Below, one piece after another: positions 42,701 to 51,285 of a stretch of DNA of 64,000 bases. The stretch spans positions 558,001 through 622,000 of the forward strand of contig JAGYIX010000003.1 of the NCBI GenBank assembly GCA_018402205.1, given 5' to 3'. The notes beneath the pieces are model-generated. The model was given only the letters and a program-made list of their open reading frames with translations, was not told where the DNA came from and did no database searches. A program made the position numbers and the translations under genes. This DNA is from Flavobacteriaceae bacterium (GTDB lineage: Bacteria; Bacteroidota; Bacteroidia; Flavobacteriales; Flavobacteriaceae). Numbering within the stretch: position 1 is the first letter of the stretch; the number at the start of each line of letters is the position of its first letter.

Positions 42701-43364
42701 TTCTTAAGGGCAAGCTCACGTTTCCAAACTCTAGATTCCTCAGCCAATCATCTTCATTAGGCGTATAGGTTAACTTGAAGAGATTGTCGAAATTAAAAGT
42801 TGATCTGCTATCGATAGCAGCACTAATTGCAAGCCGATCTCCTACCTGGGCGTTTAGGTTAAAGTCAAATTGCTGATCAATATCAAGTATGGTTGAACGC
42901 TGATTGCGAATTGCTAGCGCAGGATTTTCAGTACGTTGAATCAACGATCCAGCATCAAAATTGAACCCCCCACTAGTAGCCACGGTTATGGTGTTTCCTC
43001 CAAATACCGACTCAAAAAAATCAGAATTGACATAATACGTGGGTAATAGGTCTTTTCGCATACCACTAATACTGTCATTAGCCTTTGAAAGTGCTCTTGT
43101 TTTCTGCTGAAAATTAGTCTTAAGCGTCTGCCTTCTTAAGGCCTCATAAAACTCGGTGAACGACAGGTATAGCGGGTAACCAGAAGTTTGTTCAGCCAGG
43201 GTCTGACGCTTTACAAATCGCTGATTTAGGGGGTCGTATTCGTAAACTTCTTCTAGAGGATAAGGCAGTATTGAGGGGAGTGCTTGCGTGTAAGACTTCT
43301 GTATCAAAACCAAACAGGAGATACAGAGAAATAGAACAATACGATCCGCTCTACCTACAATCAA
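36720..43364 (-). CDS. sprA: SprA/Sov, outer membrane translocon of the type IX secretion system
   Basis: 2214 residues with a signal peptide (IVLFLCISCLVLIQKSYTQA). The N-terminal part has SLIQRTENPALAIRNQRSTI and VFGVRSDFQFGRTKVSAVYG. Further conserved parts include VGEFSNDNTLNAQETLVLKM, RIFNFDRLDAYENLAENGDG, SYIDDFEDTQQFIDLTDPRE and WVQYKIPLRDFTKAIGG. The long tail is a set of beta strands ending RAGLSLRYRFGD, as in outer membrane barrels. SprA is the huge 36-strand pore of the T9SS used for gliding and exoenzyme export. The start overlaps ruvA by four bases. Confidence 0.95.
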   Translation of the reverse strand: MIVGRADRIVLFLCISCLVLIQKSYTQALPSILPYPLEEVYEYDPLNQRFVKRQTLAEQTSGYPLYLSFTEFYEALRRQTLKTNFQQKTRALSKANDSISGMRKDLLPTYYVNSDFFESVFGGNTITVATSGGFNFDAGSLIQRTENPALAIRNQRSTILDIDQQFDFNLNAQVGDRLAISAAIDSRSTFNFDNLFKLTYTPNEDDWLRNLEFGNVSLPLRSSLLSGAQNVFGVRSDFQFGRTKVSAVYGEQRSQRSSVRSENGSVINRFELSALDYEENTHFFLAHFFRDTYDKALENYPFIASPTQITRIEVWVTNRQQQTDDVRSIIAFQDLAESIPENISFAAPESFYTGLNLLPDNTVNFLDPAQLGASGLTSEIRAPRANLRNISVLGQSLTNGIHFANLSNARKLEEGVNYTLNQQLGYISLNQPLATDEVLAVAYQYIYNGQVYTVGEFSNDNTLNAQETLVLKMLKSNITRVEDPIWDLMMKNIYAVGAFGLRADDFQMQLFYNDPSPRNFLTSASEDLPWPSTFEDQSLLRIFNFDRLDAYENLAENGDGFFDFIDGITVDAANGRVIFTKTEPFGSFLFTKLRANPSEEYQDQSSYNANQRKFVYKSLYAQTKAAAQQDASVNRFALKGSFADSQSNNQKRIPLGVLYAVPGSVRVTAAGRLLTEGIDYRVDYTTSTVELLDPSLSAGAIPIQVTAEDAGQLGQLTRRFFGLTVDHIFSDDFQLGGALLNLRERPLTQKAAYGVEPINNTMLGASLRYRKQLPFLTRLINQWPTIDTEAPSEFSIQAEVAALIPSAPANTSFNQEVTSYIDDFEDTQQFIDLTDPREWVLSSNPFGETGLQAMQNRARLAWYTIDPIFYGRSRPAEITDVMLNLNSMRRVFISEVYPETDVVQGQTAIQRTFDMAYFPNEPGPYNTDTDFNPLATANRWGGTMRALTTTNFEQANIEYLQFWMMHPLTPGDIASGRLIIDLGNVSEDILPDQATQFENGINDQATAVTFGKVPLRNALIYNFDNDAGLRAIQDVGLDGLNDAEEAFIYPGPLSDPARDNYQNYLEAEGTIIERYKFFNNTQGNSPIESGDFTRGATVLPDVEDVDRDFATNTVESFFQYEIPLSAVVTESMPYVNTVRSSEQANGAVWVQYKIPLRDFTKAIGGISDFRSIPFVRMHLEGFNEPVVLRFAGIDLIQGSWRIYDKPLELDTPLMPSSVTNIEIGAVNIEENSNRSPIPYVLPPGVNRERLNTTNTIVRQNEQSLSVTIKALKPLERKAVFRRVQFDMRRHDRLQLFVHAETATTAARDQALTAFLRIGTDYTDNFYEIEWPLRFTPYGSVDAQSIWPDENALDLDLSDLSRAKSLQLASGSLDHKVDFERYSVRVRGNPSIGHVTAAMLGLHNDRSSVSMDTEVWFNELRLTGINHQGGWAATANAQLNFSDVVAFGSGYSKSTVGFGSIDDNPNLRSLDDAQNFDFSLSSNLGAFLPQKLRLSAPLSYSFVDSRSTPEYDPVYEDLTLNDRMSAAESNEIAAAIKEQAQSLTKIQSLSIQGVRIERKSDSREDFFDLENFSASMSSTRTAHSDFETAFSERSSANGLLSYAFSGTAVSASLQTSVNRALNQQRFRQLFDPDIQLLDTPLLTQQNYRADWQGSITANPLMGFSVAVNASQNNIILANSQDPLAQQSIWDSFLNWGQPNTYNQSIRASYSLPLDAWKAVDFLSAQIDYTGTFNWQRGSDALAQLADEPIHTLQTASTINTSGALDLSSALQKLGLKSDKYSASIRSNWSQNQGSVLPGYIRSINDRSLFTLDRQLSIGRLSQDLRFEAAQRGYLTQFDQFNTPFISDTNQSLSTNASITVGANIAINLDYEQRRSDRLQEQFRVRTDGQSLRYESLLANQVGSYSSTAIWLASAFGRSNASEESKAFEQFKTQRLAVARRLADSNGFDANTLDENGFPEAYGPTHPEVLLTSLVSAYSGRPVDQTSLSPFHKFSIPSWTIAINQLFPKIFSRFSLNHAYRAAYSINQFQNNLAINEGLFNVDNGDIKPNFIIGSVVLNDQFNPLIGMDIETNDLWQIQTSLITDRMLNFSFSNNLLTEVRGQEWVFGLGKRFNQLKWSTMLGGSRQYFSGDLLIRGDISYRTNSTILRNLEESLAGQVTSGQDRFSGRFTADYAFSNQLNIMAYYDHTFSRFKVSTAFPQMTLRAGLSLRYRFGD

Positions 43365-43954
43365 AGTGCGTTTAAGGTATTTTTAATAAGCTCCTCTACC
43401 GTAATATCAGGCTGCTCTTTGGCAAATTTCTCTACCACTTTTTCAATGGCCTTTCTGGCAAAACCTAAGACCTCTAGGGCCGCCATGGCTTCGTCTATAT
43501 TTACCCTATTTGCCCGGCTAGCAATTGACATGTCTGGTTGATCGTAAGTCAATAAAACGGCCTTATCTCTGAGATCAATTATAACCCGCTGGGCTGTTTT
43601 TTGACCAATACCCTTTACAGCTTGTATCTTGCCAGCCTGCTCATTTACAATGGCGTCGAGTATTTCTTCAGGGGCCAAAGAAGATAGCATGGTGCGAGCA
43701 GTATTCGCTCCTATTCCACTTACCGAAAGCAATAATCTAAATACAGCCCTTTCAAAGGTCGTGGAGAATCCAAACAAACTGTGGGAATCTTCTTTAATTT
43801 GAAGATGGGTATAAATTCGCTGATGCTCCTCATCCGATAATTGCTGGTAGGTATGTAGAGATATATCTAAATGATAACCCACCCCACTGCAATCTATTAC
43901 CACGTGTGTAGGACTCTTCTCTACCAATTTTCCTGAAAGCTGCGTGATCATCAA
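43361..43954 (-). CDS. ruvA: Holliday junction branch migration protein RuvA
   Basis: 197 residues with an OB-fold N-terminus (ITQLSGKLVEKSPTHVVIDC), LQIKEDSHSLFGF, two helix-hairpin-helix segments (SGIGANTARTMLSSLAPEEI and VKGIGQKTAQRVIIDLRDK), and a C-terminal domain (AALEVLGFARKAIEKVVEKF). It forms the tetramer on four-way junctions that RuvB drives. It sits between maeB and sprA; ruvB is 3 kb upstream with maeB and queG between. Confidence 0.96.
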   Translation of the reverse strand: MMITQLSGKLVEKSPTHVVIDCSGVGYHLDISLHTYQQLSDEEHQRIYTHLQIKEDSHSLFGFSTTFERAVFRLLLSVSGIGANTARTMLSSLAPEEILDAIVNEQAGKIQAVKGIGQKTAQRVIIDLRDKAVLLTYDQPDMSIASRANRVNIDEAMAALEVLGFARKAIEKVVEKFAKEQPDITVEELIKNTLNAL

Positions 43955-43960
43955 AGCAAT

Positions 43961-46237
43961 TTACCTCATTTTTTCTCTCAACTGAGCATCTATAACCGCT
44001 ATAGCAGTCATGTTGACGATCTCCTCTACGCTAGCACCTAACTGTAAGATGTGTATCGGCTTCTCTAGACCGAGCATAACCGGGCCAATAGACTTCACCC
44101 CGTGTAATTCTTTCATCAACTTATAAGTGATGTTTGCGGCATCTAGGTTTGGAAATACCAAAGTGTTCACGCGTCTATTTGTCAACTTAGAAAAAGGAAA
44201 AGTATTGGCGCCCATCTCTTGATTAAGGGCAAAATCGGCCTGAATCTCTCCGTCAACAACCAGTTCAGGATGATTTTGGTGCAACAGTCTCACTGCTTCT
44301 TTAACCTTTTTGGCCTGCGGATGCTTCGATGACCCATAGTTTGAGAAAGAGAGCATAGCAATAATGGGCTCGAATCCGAATGCCCGCACTTCTTTTGCGG
44401 TCATTACGGCAATTTCGGCCAGTTCTTCAGCTGTGGGGTCAATGTTAATGGCCGTGTCTGCCAAGAACATAGGGCCTCGTGGGCTAATCATGATATTCAT
44501 AGTTGAAGCGCGCTTCACCCCTGCCCCTCTACCAACCGTTTCAAGAACGGGTATCAAGACTTTCGGAAACGATCGTGAGTATCCCGAGATCATGGCGTCA
44601 GCTTCTCCGCTGAGCACCATCATGGGGCCGTAGTAATTGCGGTGCTCCATGCGCACTCGTGCACTGTAAGGCTGAACCCCGTTGCGCTCCCCGCGATTCC
44701 AAAGCAGATTCGCGTATACATCTCTTCTTTCTTGCTCTTCATCTTCACCAGGATCAAGTACAAGTAAGTCAGCATCAAACTCAAGCTCTTCCTTGAGGCT
44801 GCTGATCACTTCTCTGTCTCCAAGAAGAATAGGTATAGCGATTCCTTCATCGTATACGAATTGAGCCGCTTTTAAGACATCTATCTGATCTGCCTCAGCA
44901 AAAACCACTTTCTTAGGATTCGACTTTGCCTTATCGTGAAGTGAGCGAATAAATTTATTGTCGTTCCCCGATCGGGCCATTAGCTCGTCTTCGTAACGCT
45001 CCCAGTCTGTGATCTCGAGCTGAGCCACTCCCGATTCTATAGCCGCCTTTGCCACAGCTACCGGAACCTTACTAATTAGGCGTGGATCAAAAGGTTTGGG
45101 AATAATATACTCTCTTCCGAAGGTAAGCCGAGTAATATCATAAGTGATATTAACTTGTTCAGGAACGGGCTCTTTGGTGAGTTCAGCGAGGGCGCGTACG
45201 GCAGCCATTTTCATCGCTTCATTAATCTTTGTAGCCCTAACATCTAAAGCCCCTCTGAATATAAACGGAAACCCCAACACATTATTAACCTGATTAGGAT
45301 GGTCTGAACGGCCCGTAGCCATAATTACATCTTCTCGGGTACGAACGGCCAAATTATAATCGATTTCAGGGTCTGGATTAGCCATGGCAAAAACAATTGG
45401 ATTCTCTGCCATGCTGAGTAACATTTTCTCTGTCACTATATTAGCAATAGAAAGTCCGATGAACACATCGGCATCTTTCATAGCCTCCTCTAGGGTATCA
45501 ATACTTCGATCAGTGGCAAATTCTAGCTTGGAGGCGTCGAGGTTTTCTCTTTGTTTGTGAATAACCCCCTTGCTATCCAGCATAACAATATTTTCTGCAC
45601 GAGCTCCAAAGGCCTTGTACAGTTTGGTGCATGAAACCGCGGCAGCTCCGGCCCCACTCACCACAATCCGCACCTCTTCTATGCGCTTCTCGGCGATCTC
45701 TAAAGCATTGAGCAATGCAGCGGCAGAGATTATGGCGGTGCCGTGCTGATCGTCGTGCATCACCGGTATGTCTAGCTCTTCCTTTAAACGACGCTCAATC
45801 TCAAAGGCTTCAGGAGCCTTTATGTCTTCGAGATTGATACCTCCAAAGGTGGGTGCAATAAGTTTAACGGTATTTACAAATTCATCAACGTCTTTGGTGT
45901 CAATCTCAATATCGATTCCGTCTATATCTGCAAAAATCTTAAAAAGAAGGCTTTTACCCTCCATCACTGGTTTAGCAGCGAGTGGACCAATATCACCTAA
46001 TCCTAAAACAGCAGTTCCGTTAGTGATAATTGCGACCATGTTGCCCTTAGCGGTGTACTTGTATACATCGGTCGGATTTTTTTCAATTTCCAAACAGGGC
46101 TCTGCAACCCCAGGAGAATATGCAAGGGCTAAATCGCGCTGAGTCTGATAAGGTTTAGTTGGAACAATCTTTATTTTACCGGGCTGAGGTTTGGCGTGAT
46201 ATACCAAAGCTTCGCGCCTTTGTCGCGCATCACTCAT
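43961..46237 (-). CDS. maeB: NADP-dependent malic enzyme fused to a phosphotransacetylase-like domain (MaeB)
   Basis: 758 residues. Residues about 1-430 are malic enzyme: [60 protein letters not shown], and the Rossmann segment [18 protein letters not shown]. Residues about 430-758 form a phosphotransacetylase-like domain with [20 protein letters not shown] and [18 protein letters not shown]. The enzyme decarboxylates malate to pyruvate with NADPH. In MaeB the PTA part mainly regulates by acetyl-CoA. Confidence 0.95.
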   Translation of the reverse strand: MSDARQRREALVYHAKPQPGKIKIVPTKPYQTQRDLALAYSPGVAEPCLEIEKNPTDVYKYTAKGNMVAIITNGTAVLGLGDIGPLAAKPVMEGKSLLFKIFADIDGIDIEIDTKDVDEFVNTVKLIAPTFGGINLEDIKAPEAFEIERRLKEELDIPVMHDDQHGTAIISAAALLNALEIAEKRIEEVRIVVSGAGAAAVSCTKLYKAFGARAENIVMLDSKGVIHKQRENLDASKLEFATDRSIDTLEEAMKDADVFIGLSIANIVTEKMLLSMAENPIVFAMANPDPEIDYNLAVRTREDVIMATGRSDHPNQVNNVLGFPFIFRGALDVRATKINEAMKMAAVRALAELTKEPVPEQVNITYDITRLTFGREYIIPKPFDPRLISKVPVAVAKAAIESGVAQLEITDWERYEDELMARSGNDNKFIRSLHDKAKSNPKKVVFAEADQIDVLKAAQFVYDEGIAIPILLGDREVISSLKEELEFDADLLVLDPGEDEEQERRDVYANLLWNRGERNGVQPYSARVRMEHRNYYGPMMVLSGEADAMISGYSRSFPKVLIPVLETVGRGAGVKRASTMNIMISPRGPMFLADTAINIDPTAEELAEIAVMTAKEVRAFGFEPIIAMLSFSNYGSSKHPQAKKVKEAVRLLHQNHPELVVDGEIQADFALNQEMGANTFPFSKLTNRRVNTLVFPNLDAANITYKLMKELHGVKSIGPVMLGLEKPIHILQLGASVEEIVNMTAIAVIDAQLREKMR

Positions 46238-46265
46238 ATGCTTTCTTTGTTAAAATAAGGGTAAT

Positions 46266-46273
46266 CAAAGATA
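46266..46273 (-). promoter_or_regulatory. Putative -7 element for maeB
   Basis: The minus strand reads TATCTTTG (TAnnTTTG), 29 bases before the maeB ATG. Confidence 0.4.
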
Positions 46274-46288
46274 AATTAAATTGGCAGC

Positions 46289-47230
46289 CTAGCCTTTCAA
46301 AAATTCGATATTGCGCTTAAGGCCGCTGAACTTAGTTCGCTTCACGGCCGACTTGGCGAAGACCCGTCCGAAGGTTTCCTCTGTAAGCTCAATCATAGCC
46401 TCTTTATCTATATCGATCAATTCTTGTGAGGGCAATAAGCGCGCCTCATTATGAGGTGAAGCAAAACGATTCCATGGGCAAACGTCTTGGCAGGTATCAC
46501 AACCAAATACCCAATGATCGAATTGATCTTTAAAAGAAGTAGGAATAGCCTCCTTTAATTCAATGGTAAAATAAGAGATACACTTATTAGCGTCTACCAC
46601 TTTTGAGCTAACAATGGCCTGAGTGGGGCAGGCATCTATGCAGGCGGTGCACGTTCCGCAGTGATCTGTAGTGATCGGATGGTCATATGCGCACTCTAAA
46701 TCGATTATAAGCTCGGCTAAAAAGAAAAATGAACCCAGTCGCTTATGGATTAGGTTACTACTCTTTGCAATCCAACCCAATCCTGATCGCTCCGCCCAAG
46801 CCCTCTCAAGAATAGGTGCTGAATCTACGAAAGCCCTGCCTCCAACTTCACCCACCTCTTCTCTAAGTTCAGCTAGTAAGTTATTTAGTCGCTCTTTAAT
46901 AAGGTGGTGATAATCTTCGCCATAGGCATATTTAGAGATCTTAAAATGATTTTGTTTAAATCGCGCTGTTTCGGGCGGATAATAATTAAAGAGCAACGAA
47001 ACCACCGTTTTGGCCCCATCTACAAGCTTTCTGGGATCGAGGCGCTTATCTATGTTGCGCTCCATATAAGCCATTTTACCTTGCATGCCCTGTTTTAACC
47101 AACGCTCTAAGGCTGGGGCGTGATCGCTTAAGAATTCGGCGCGAGCGATTCCACAAGCCTCAAAACCATGACGTGTGGCAGCCTCCTTAATCCATTGAGA
47201 TCTTCGAATAAGGCGCTCATCTTTTTGCAT
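46289..47230 (-). CDS. queG: Epoxyqueuosine reductase QueG
   Basis: 313 residues. The N-terminal part ([40 protein letters not shown]) binds cobalamin and [14 protein letters not shown] is typical. Two [4Fe-4S] motifs follow: [16 protein letters not shown] and [13 protein letters not shown]. QueG performs the last step of queuosine formation at the tRNA wobble base. It lies 17 bases downstream of ruvB. Confidence 0.95.
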   Translation of the reverse strand: MQKDERLIRRSQWIKEAATRHGFEACGIARAEFLSDHAPALERWLKQGMQGKMAYMERNIDKRLDPRKLVDGAKTVVSLLFNYYPPETARFKQNHFKISKYAYGEDYHHLIKERLNNLLAELREEVGEVGGRAFVDSAPILERAWAERSGLGWIAKSSNLIHKRLGSFFFLAELIIDLECAYDHPITTDHCGTCTACIDACPTQAIVSSKVVDANKCISYFTIELKEAIPTSFKDQFDHWVFGCDTCQDVCPWNRFASPHNEARLLPSQELIDIDKEAMIELTEETFGRVFAKSAVKRTKFSGLKRNIEFLKG

Positions 47231-47247
47231 AAAAAGCAGGCATTGAA

Positions 47248-48270
47248 TTAAAAAAGTCCGGTTTGAGTACCACTGCGATCCTTTCCCAGATGCTTATACG
47301 CCAAAACTGTCGCTTCTCTGCCGCGGGGAGTACGCACTAAAAATCCTTCTTGAATTAAGAAAGGTTCATACACCTCTTCAAGCGTTTCTGCATTTTCAGA
47401 AACGGCTGTCGCAAGGGTGTTTATTCCAACAGGGCCCCCTTGAAACTTGTCGATAAGAGTAAGGAGTATTTTATTATCCATTTCGTCCAATCCAAAAGCA
47501 TCTACATTAAGTGCCTTAAGTCCATAACGCGCAATATCCAGATCTATTTGACCATTACCTTTAATCTGTGCAAAATCCCGGATTCTTCGAAGTAGGGCAT
47601 TGCAGATACGCGGTGTTCCTCTACTTCGTCTGGCAATTTCAAAAGCTGCATCTTCAGTAATAATCACCTTTAGAATCTCTGCGCTTCGGCTAGCGATTGT
47701 CGAAAGTAACTCTGTATTGTAGTAAGAAAGTCTAGATTGAATACCGAAGCGGGCACGCATTGGCGCGGTCAGTAATCCTGATCGTGTAGTGGCTCCAATA
47801 AGCGTAAACGGTTTTAAATGAATCTGTACTGATCGTGCATTCGGGCCTGTTTCGATCATGATATCGATCTTAAAATCTTCCATAGCCGAGTACAGGTACT
47901 CTTCAACTACGGGGCTTAATCGGTGAATCTCATCAATAAAAAGAACATCGCGTTCTTCAAGGTTTGTTAGCAATCCGGCCAAATCACCTGGCTTGTCTAA
48001 AACGGGGCCTGAGGTCACTCGAATAGAGACGTCTAACTCGTTGGCTAGAATATGAGCCAAGGTGGTTTTACCTAACCCTGGTGGGCCATGCAACAGCGTG
48101 TGATCTAAAGCTTCGTCGCGCTGATTAGCCGCTTCAACAAAAACCTTAAGGTTTTCTAATACCGCCTCTTGGCCGGCGAAATCGTCAAAGCCTTGAGGGC
48201 GCAAAACGCGCTCTACTTCAAAATCTTCACGCTCAAAATGTGCCCCTGATGGATCGAGATTTTCATTCAT
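47248..48270 (-). CDS. ruvB: Holliday junction helicase RuvB
   Basis: 340 residues from ATG 48270 ([20 protein letters not shown]); an upstream in-frame ATG at 48345 lies across the coxA terminator and is rejected. It has [12 protein letters not shown], Walker [14 protein letters not shown], Walker [13 protein letters not shown], sensor [17 protein letters not shown], and the C-terminal winged helix [17 protein letters not shown]. RuvB is the AAA+ motor of branch migration and partners RuvA at 43361-43954. Confidence 0.96.
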   Translation of the reverse strand: MNENLDPSGAHFEREDFEVERVLRPQGFDDFAGQEAVLENLKVFVEAANQRDEALDHTLLHGPPGLGKTTLAHILANELDVSIRVTSGPVLDKPGDLAGLLTNLEERDVLFIDEIHRLSPVVEEYLYSAMEDFKIDIMIETGPNARSVQIHLKPFTLIGATTRSGLLTAPMRARFGIQSRLSYYNTELLSTIASRSAEILKVIITEDAAFEIARRSRGTPRICNALLRRIRDFAQIKGNGQIDLDIARYGLKALNVDAFGLDEMDNKILLTLIDKFQGGPVGINTLATAVSENAETLEEVYEPFLIQEGFLVRTPRGREATVLAYKHLGKDRSGTQTGLF

Positions 48271-48309
48271 AGTCAACAGACATCTTCCTCTAAAGGTAGT
48301 GCATTCATC

Positions 48310-48338
48310 AAAAAAAGGCCCCGCAAATTTGCGGGGCC
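48310..48338 (-). terminator. Rho-independent terminator after coxA
   Basis: A perfect 22-base palindrome, GGCCCCGCAAA plus TTTGCGGGGCC, is followed on the minus strand by seven T. It ends the act-cox transcript before ruvB. Confidence 0.92.
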
Positions 48339-48364
48339 CATACACGTTTTATAAAAGAGAAACT

Positions 48365-50155
48365 CTAATGATTAAGCTCTTCTTCATTTTTTTGAAGAGG
48401 TATGTGTTGCGGAACAAAATCTTGACCTTCGATAATATAAGATCCGTCTTCGTAAGTTTTGCTGTAATCGTAAGACCAACGGTGAACTTCCGGAATTTTT
48501 CCGGGCCAGTTACCGTGAATATGCTCTGTTGGCGTAGTCCACTCTAAGGTATTCGATTTCCAAGGGTTTTGCTCGCCCTTTTGACCGTAGAATATAGAAT
48601 GAATAAAGTTATAAACGAAGACCAACTGAGCGGCGGCAGCAATCAGAGCAAAAACTGTCATTAGTATTTGAACATCAGTAAGTTCGTCAAACATTGGAAA
48701 GGCTGTATTCTGGTAATATCTTCTTGGAACACCTGCCATACCTACGAAGTGCATCGGAAAGAATACCCCGTAAGAGGCTACTGCGGTAACCCAAAAATGC
48801 ACATAACCCATATTTTTATTCATGAGACGCCCTTGGAACAGTTTAGGGAACCAATGGTATACCCCTGCAAACAATCCGTATAGCGCAGAAATACCCATCA
48901 CCAAGTGAAAGTGGGCTACTACGAAATAGGTGTCGTGAACGTTAATATCAAGTGTGCTATCTCCTAATATGATCCCTGTAAGACCTCCGGTGATAAAGGT
49001 CGAAACTAGGCCAATTGAAAATAGCATGGCCGGATTCAGTTGAAGGTTACCCTTCCAAAGCGTAGTGATGTAATTAAAGGCCTTAACCGCAGATGGAATA
49101 GCGATTAACAGCGTAGTAAAGGTAAATACCGAGCCTAAAAATGGGTTCATTCCAGAAATAAACATGTGGTGGCCCCAAACAATAGTTGACAAGAAGGCTA
49201 TTCCTAAAATAGAGGCGATCATAGCGCGGTATCCGAAGATTGGCTTGCGTGCGTTAGTCGACATTACTTCAGAGGTAATTCCTAAAGCCGGAAGTAGCAC
49301 GATATACACCTCAGGGTGTCCTAAGAACCAAAACAAATGCTCGTAAAGTACAGGAGAACCTCCTTGATAGTGGAGCACCTCGCCCTGAATAAAGATGTCA
49401 GATAAGAAGAAAGAAGTTCCAAAGCTTCTGTCCATGATCAGTAGTAATGCCGCCGAAAGTAGAACGGGGAACGATACCACCCCAATAATAGCGGTCACAA
49501 AAAATGCCCAAATGGTAAGCGGAAGACGCGTCATGGTCATTCCCTTAGTTCTCAGATTCAATACGGTAACGATGTAATTCAATGAACCTAACAGCGAAGA
49601 AGCAATAAATATGGCCATAGAGACGAGCCAGAGCGTCATACCCAAGCCCGATCCGGGTTGTGCTTGCGGAAGAGCAGATAGTGGAGGGTACACCGTCCAT
49701 CCGGCTGCTGCAGGGCCAGCTTCAGCAAAAAGTGAACTTATCATAATTGCACAAGAAATAAAGAACAACCAGTACGAGACCATGTTCAAAAATCCTGATG
49801 CCATATCACGCGCTCCGATCTGAAGCGGAATGAGTAGGTTTGAAAAAGTTCCGCTTAACCCAGCTGTAAGCACGAAGAAAACCATGATGGTTCCGTGAAT
49901 AGTGACCAGGGCTAAATAAATGTCGGCGTCCATGACGCCATCAGGAGCCCATTTTCCGAGTAATGCTTTAAAAACTACAGAAGATTCACCGGGCCAAGCC
50001 AATTGCATTCTAAACAGAAGCGACATGGCAATTCCAATAAATCCCATGATAAGACCAGTTATCAAATACTGCTTAGCGATCATCTTGTGATCTTGACTAA
50101 AGATGTATTTAGTAATAAAGGTTTCTTTGTGATGGTGTTCTGCTGCGTGGTCCAT
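48365..50155 (-). CDS. coxA: Cytochrome c oxidase subunit I
   Basis: 596 residues, 12 TMs. The catalytic core shows TIHGTIMVFFVLTAGLSGTF (haem a ligand His), WFLGHPEVYIVLLPALGITS (CuB His and cross-linked Tyr), IVWGHHMFISGMNPF (CuB His pair), and HDTYFVVAHFHLVMGISALY (haem a3 and a ligands). It reduces O2 to water and pumps protons. It is last gene of the actA-F-coxB-coxA operon; cox3 and cox4 are 15 kb away. Confidence 0.97.
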   Translation of the reverse strand: MDHAAEHHHKETFITKYIFSQDHKMIAKQYLITGLIMGFIGIAMSLLFRMQLAWPGESSVVFKALLGKWAPDGVMDADIYLALVTIHGTIMVFFVLTAGLSGTFSNLLIPLQIGARDMASGFLNMVSYWLFFISCAIMISSLFAEAGPAAAGWTVYPPLSALPQAQPGSGLGMTLWLVSMAIFIASSLLGSLNYIVTVLNLRTKGMTMTRLPLTIWAFFVTAIIGVVSFPVLLSAALLLIMDRSFGTSFFLSDIFIQGEVLHYQGGSPVLYEHLFWFLGHPEVYIVLLPALGITSEVMSTNARKPIFGYRAMIASILGIAFLSTIVWGHHMFISGMNPFLGSVFTFTTLLIAIPSAVKAFNYITTLWKGNLQLNPAMLFSIGLVSTFITGGLTGIILGDSTLDINVHDTYFVVAHFHLVMGISALYGLFAGVYHWFPKLFQGRLMNKNMGYVHFWVTAVASYGVFFPMHFVGMAGVPRRYYQNTAFPMFDELTDVQILMTVFALIAAAAQLVFVYNFIHSIFYGQKGEQNPWKSNTLEWTTPTEHIHGNWPGKIPEVHRWSYDYSKTYEDGSYIIEGQDFVPQHIPLQKNEEELNH

Positions 50156-50197
50156 AATAGGTATACTATTTTTCTATTTTCTTTTTCAATTACAAAA

Positions 50198-51262
50198 TTA
50201 AGGAAGAGCAGTTACAGTTTCACTAAAGGTCTTTTGTTCTTTTAACCATTTATTGAAATCTTCTTCTGACTCGACTATAATTTTCATTTGCATATTGTAA
50301 TGCGATTTTCCACAGATCTTATTGCACAACAGCACGTAATCAAACTCCCACGGGTCGCTGTCTGGATCCCCTGCAGCCGCGCGTTGGGCACGCAAACCGT
50401 TGGTTCGCTTAACTTTATCGATAACATCAGGGTTCAATCGCATTTCTTCTGTAGTAACGGTTGGGGTAAATGAAAACTGGGTAACCATACCAGGAACGCA
50501 GTTCATTTGTGCTCTAAAGTGAGGCATATATGCTGAGTGGAGCACATCTTGAGAACGCATTAAAAAGTTAACCTTACGTCCAACAGGAAGGTGTAATTCT
50601 TTTACGATAACGTCGTCTGAAGCATTAGGATCTCCTTCATCAAGACCCAAAACATTCGCTTTATTGATATCAATTAAACGAACACTAGCGTCCCCTAACA
50701 CATTATCGTCCCCACCGTATCGAGCGGTCCAATTGAACTGCTGCGCATAAAGTTCCACTATCAGAGGGTCGTCTTCGTCATTGATGTCCATAATGTTCAC
50801 CCACGAGTATAATCCATACAATATCAAAGCAGCCAGGGTTATTACTGGAATAATAGTCCAGATAAATTCGAGTCGATCGTTATCGGCATAAAAAAGAGCT
50901 TTTTTTCCTTTTTCGCCGCGATACTTATACCCAAAATAGTGAAGTAAGAATTGCGTAAGGGTTTGCACAAAGAAAATAATGGCAAATGAAATCCACATCA
51001 ATCGATCGTAATCTACTCCGTGTTCAGATGCCGAAATAGGTAGCAGCATCTTGCCGTATTTGGCAAAACTGAAGATGGTGATTCCGTAGATGAAAACAAG
51101 AAAGGCGAATAACAAGTACCCATTGTACTTATTATCTGAATCATTGGCAATTTGGTCGTTTGCACGATCAGCACCCATCTGAGAAAGTTCAAAGATTTTA
51201 GCCAGTTGCCAAATGGCAATTGCAACTAAAACTAGAACGGCAAGAATCAAAGGTGTTGTCAT
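50198..51262 (-). CDS. coxB: Cytochrome c oxidase subunit II (CuA)
   Basis: 354 residues with an N-terminal TM (LILAVLVLVAIAIWQLAKIF) and two more TMs around 50-75 and 90-160. The periplasmic cupredoxin domain has the CuA ligands: His in DVLHSAYMPHFRAQMNCVPG and CNKICGKSHYNM (C-x3-C-x3-H-x2-M). There is no fused cytochrome c domain, so electrons probably come from ActE/ActA haems or a separate carrier. Confidence 0.95.
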   Translation of the reverse strand: MTTPLILAVLVLVAIAIWQLAKIFELSQMGADRANDQIANDSDNKYNGYLLFAFLVFIYGITIFSFAKYGKMLLPISASEHGVDYDRLMWISFAIIFFVQTLTQFLLHYFGYKYRGEKGKKALFYADNDRLEFIWTIIPVITLAALILYGLYSWVNIMDINDEDDPLIVELYAQQFNWTARYGGDDNVLGDASVRLIDINKANVLGLDEGDPNASDDVIVKELHLPVGRKVNFLMRSQDVLHSAYMPHFRAQMNCVPGMVTQFSFTPTVTTEEMRLNPDVIDKVKRTNGLRAQRAAAGDPDSDPWEFDYVLLCNKICGKSHYNMQMKIIVESEEDFNKWLKEQKTFSETVTALP

Positions 51263-51285
51263 AGTAAAAAACTAAGGCGTTTCAA

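Noticed and set aside
48271-48345. 25-residue N-terminal extension of RuvB
   Set aside because: It runs through the coxA terminator palindrome (48310-48338).
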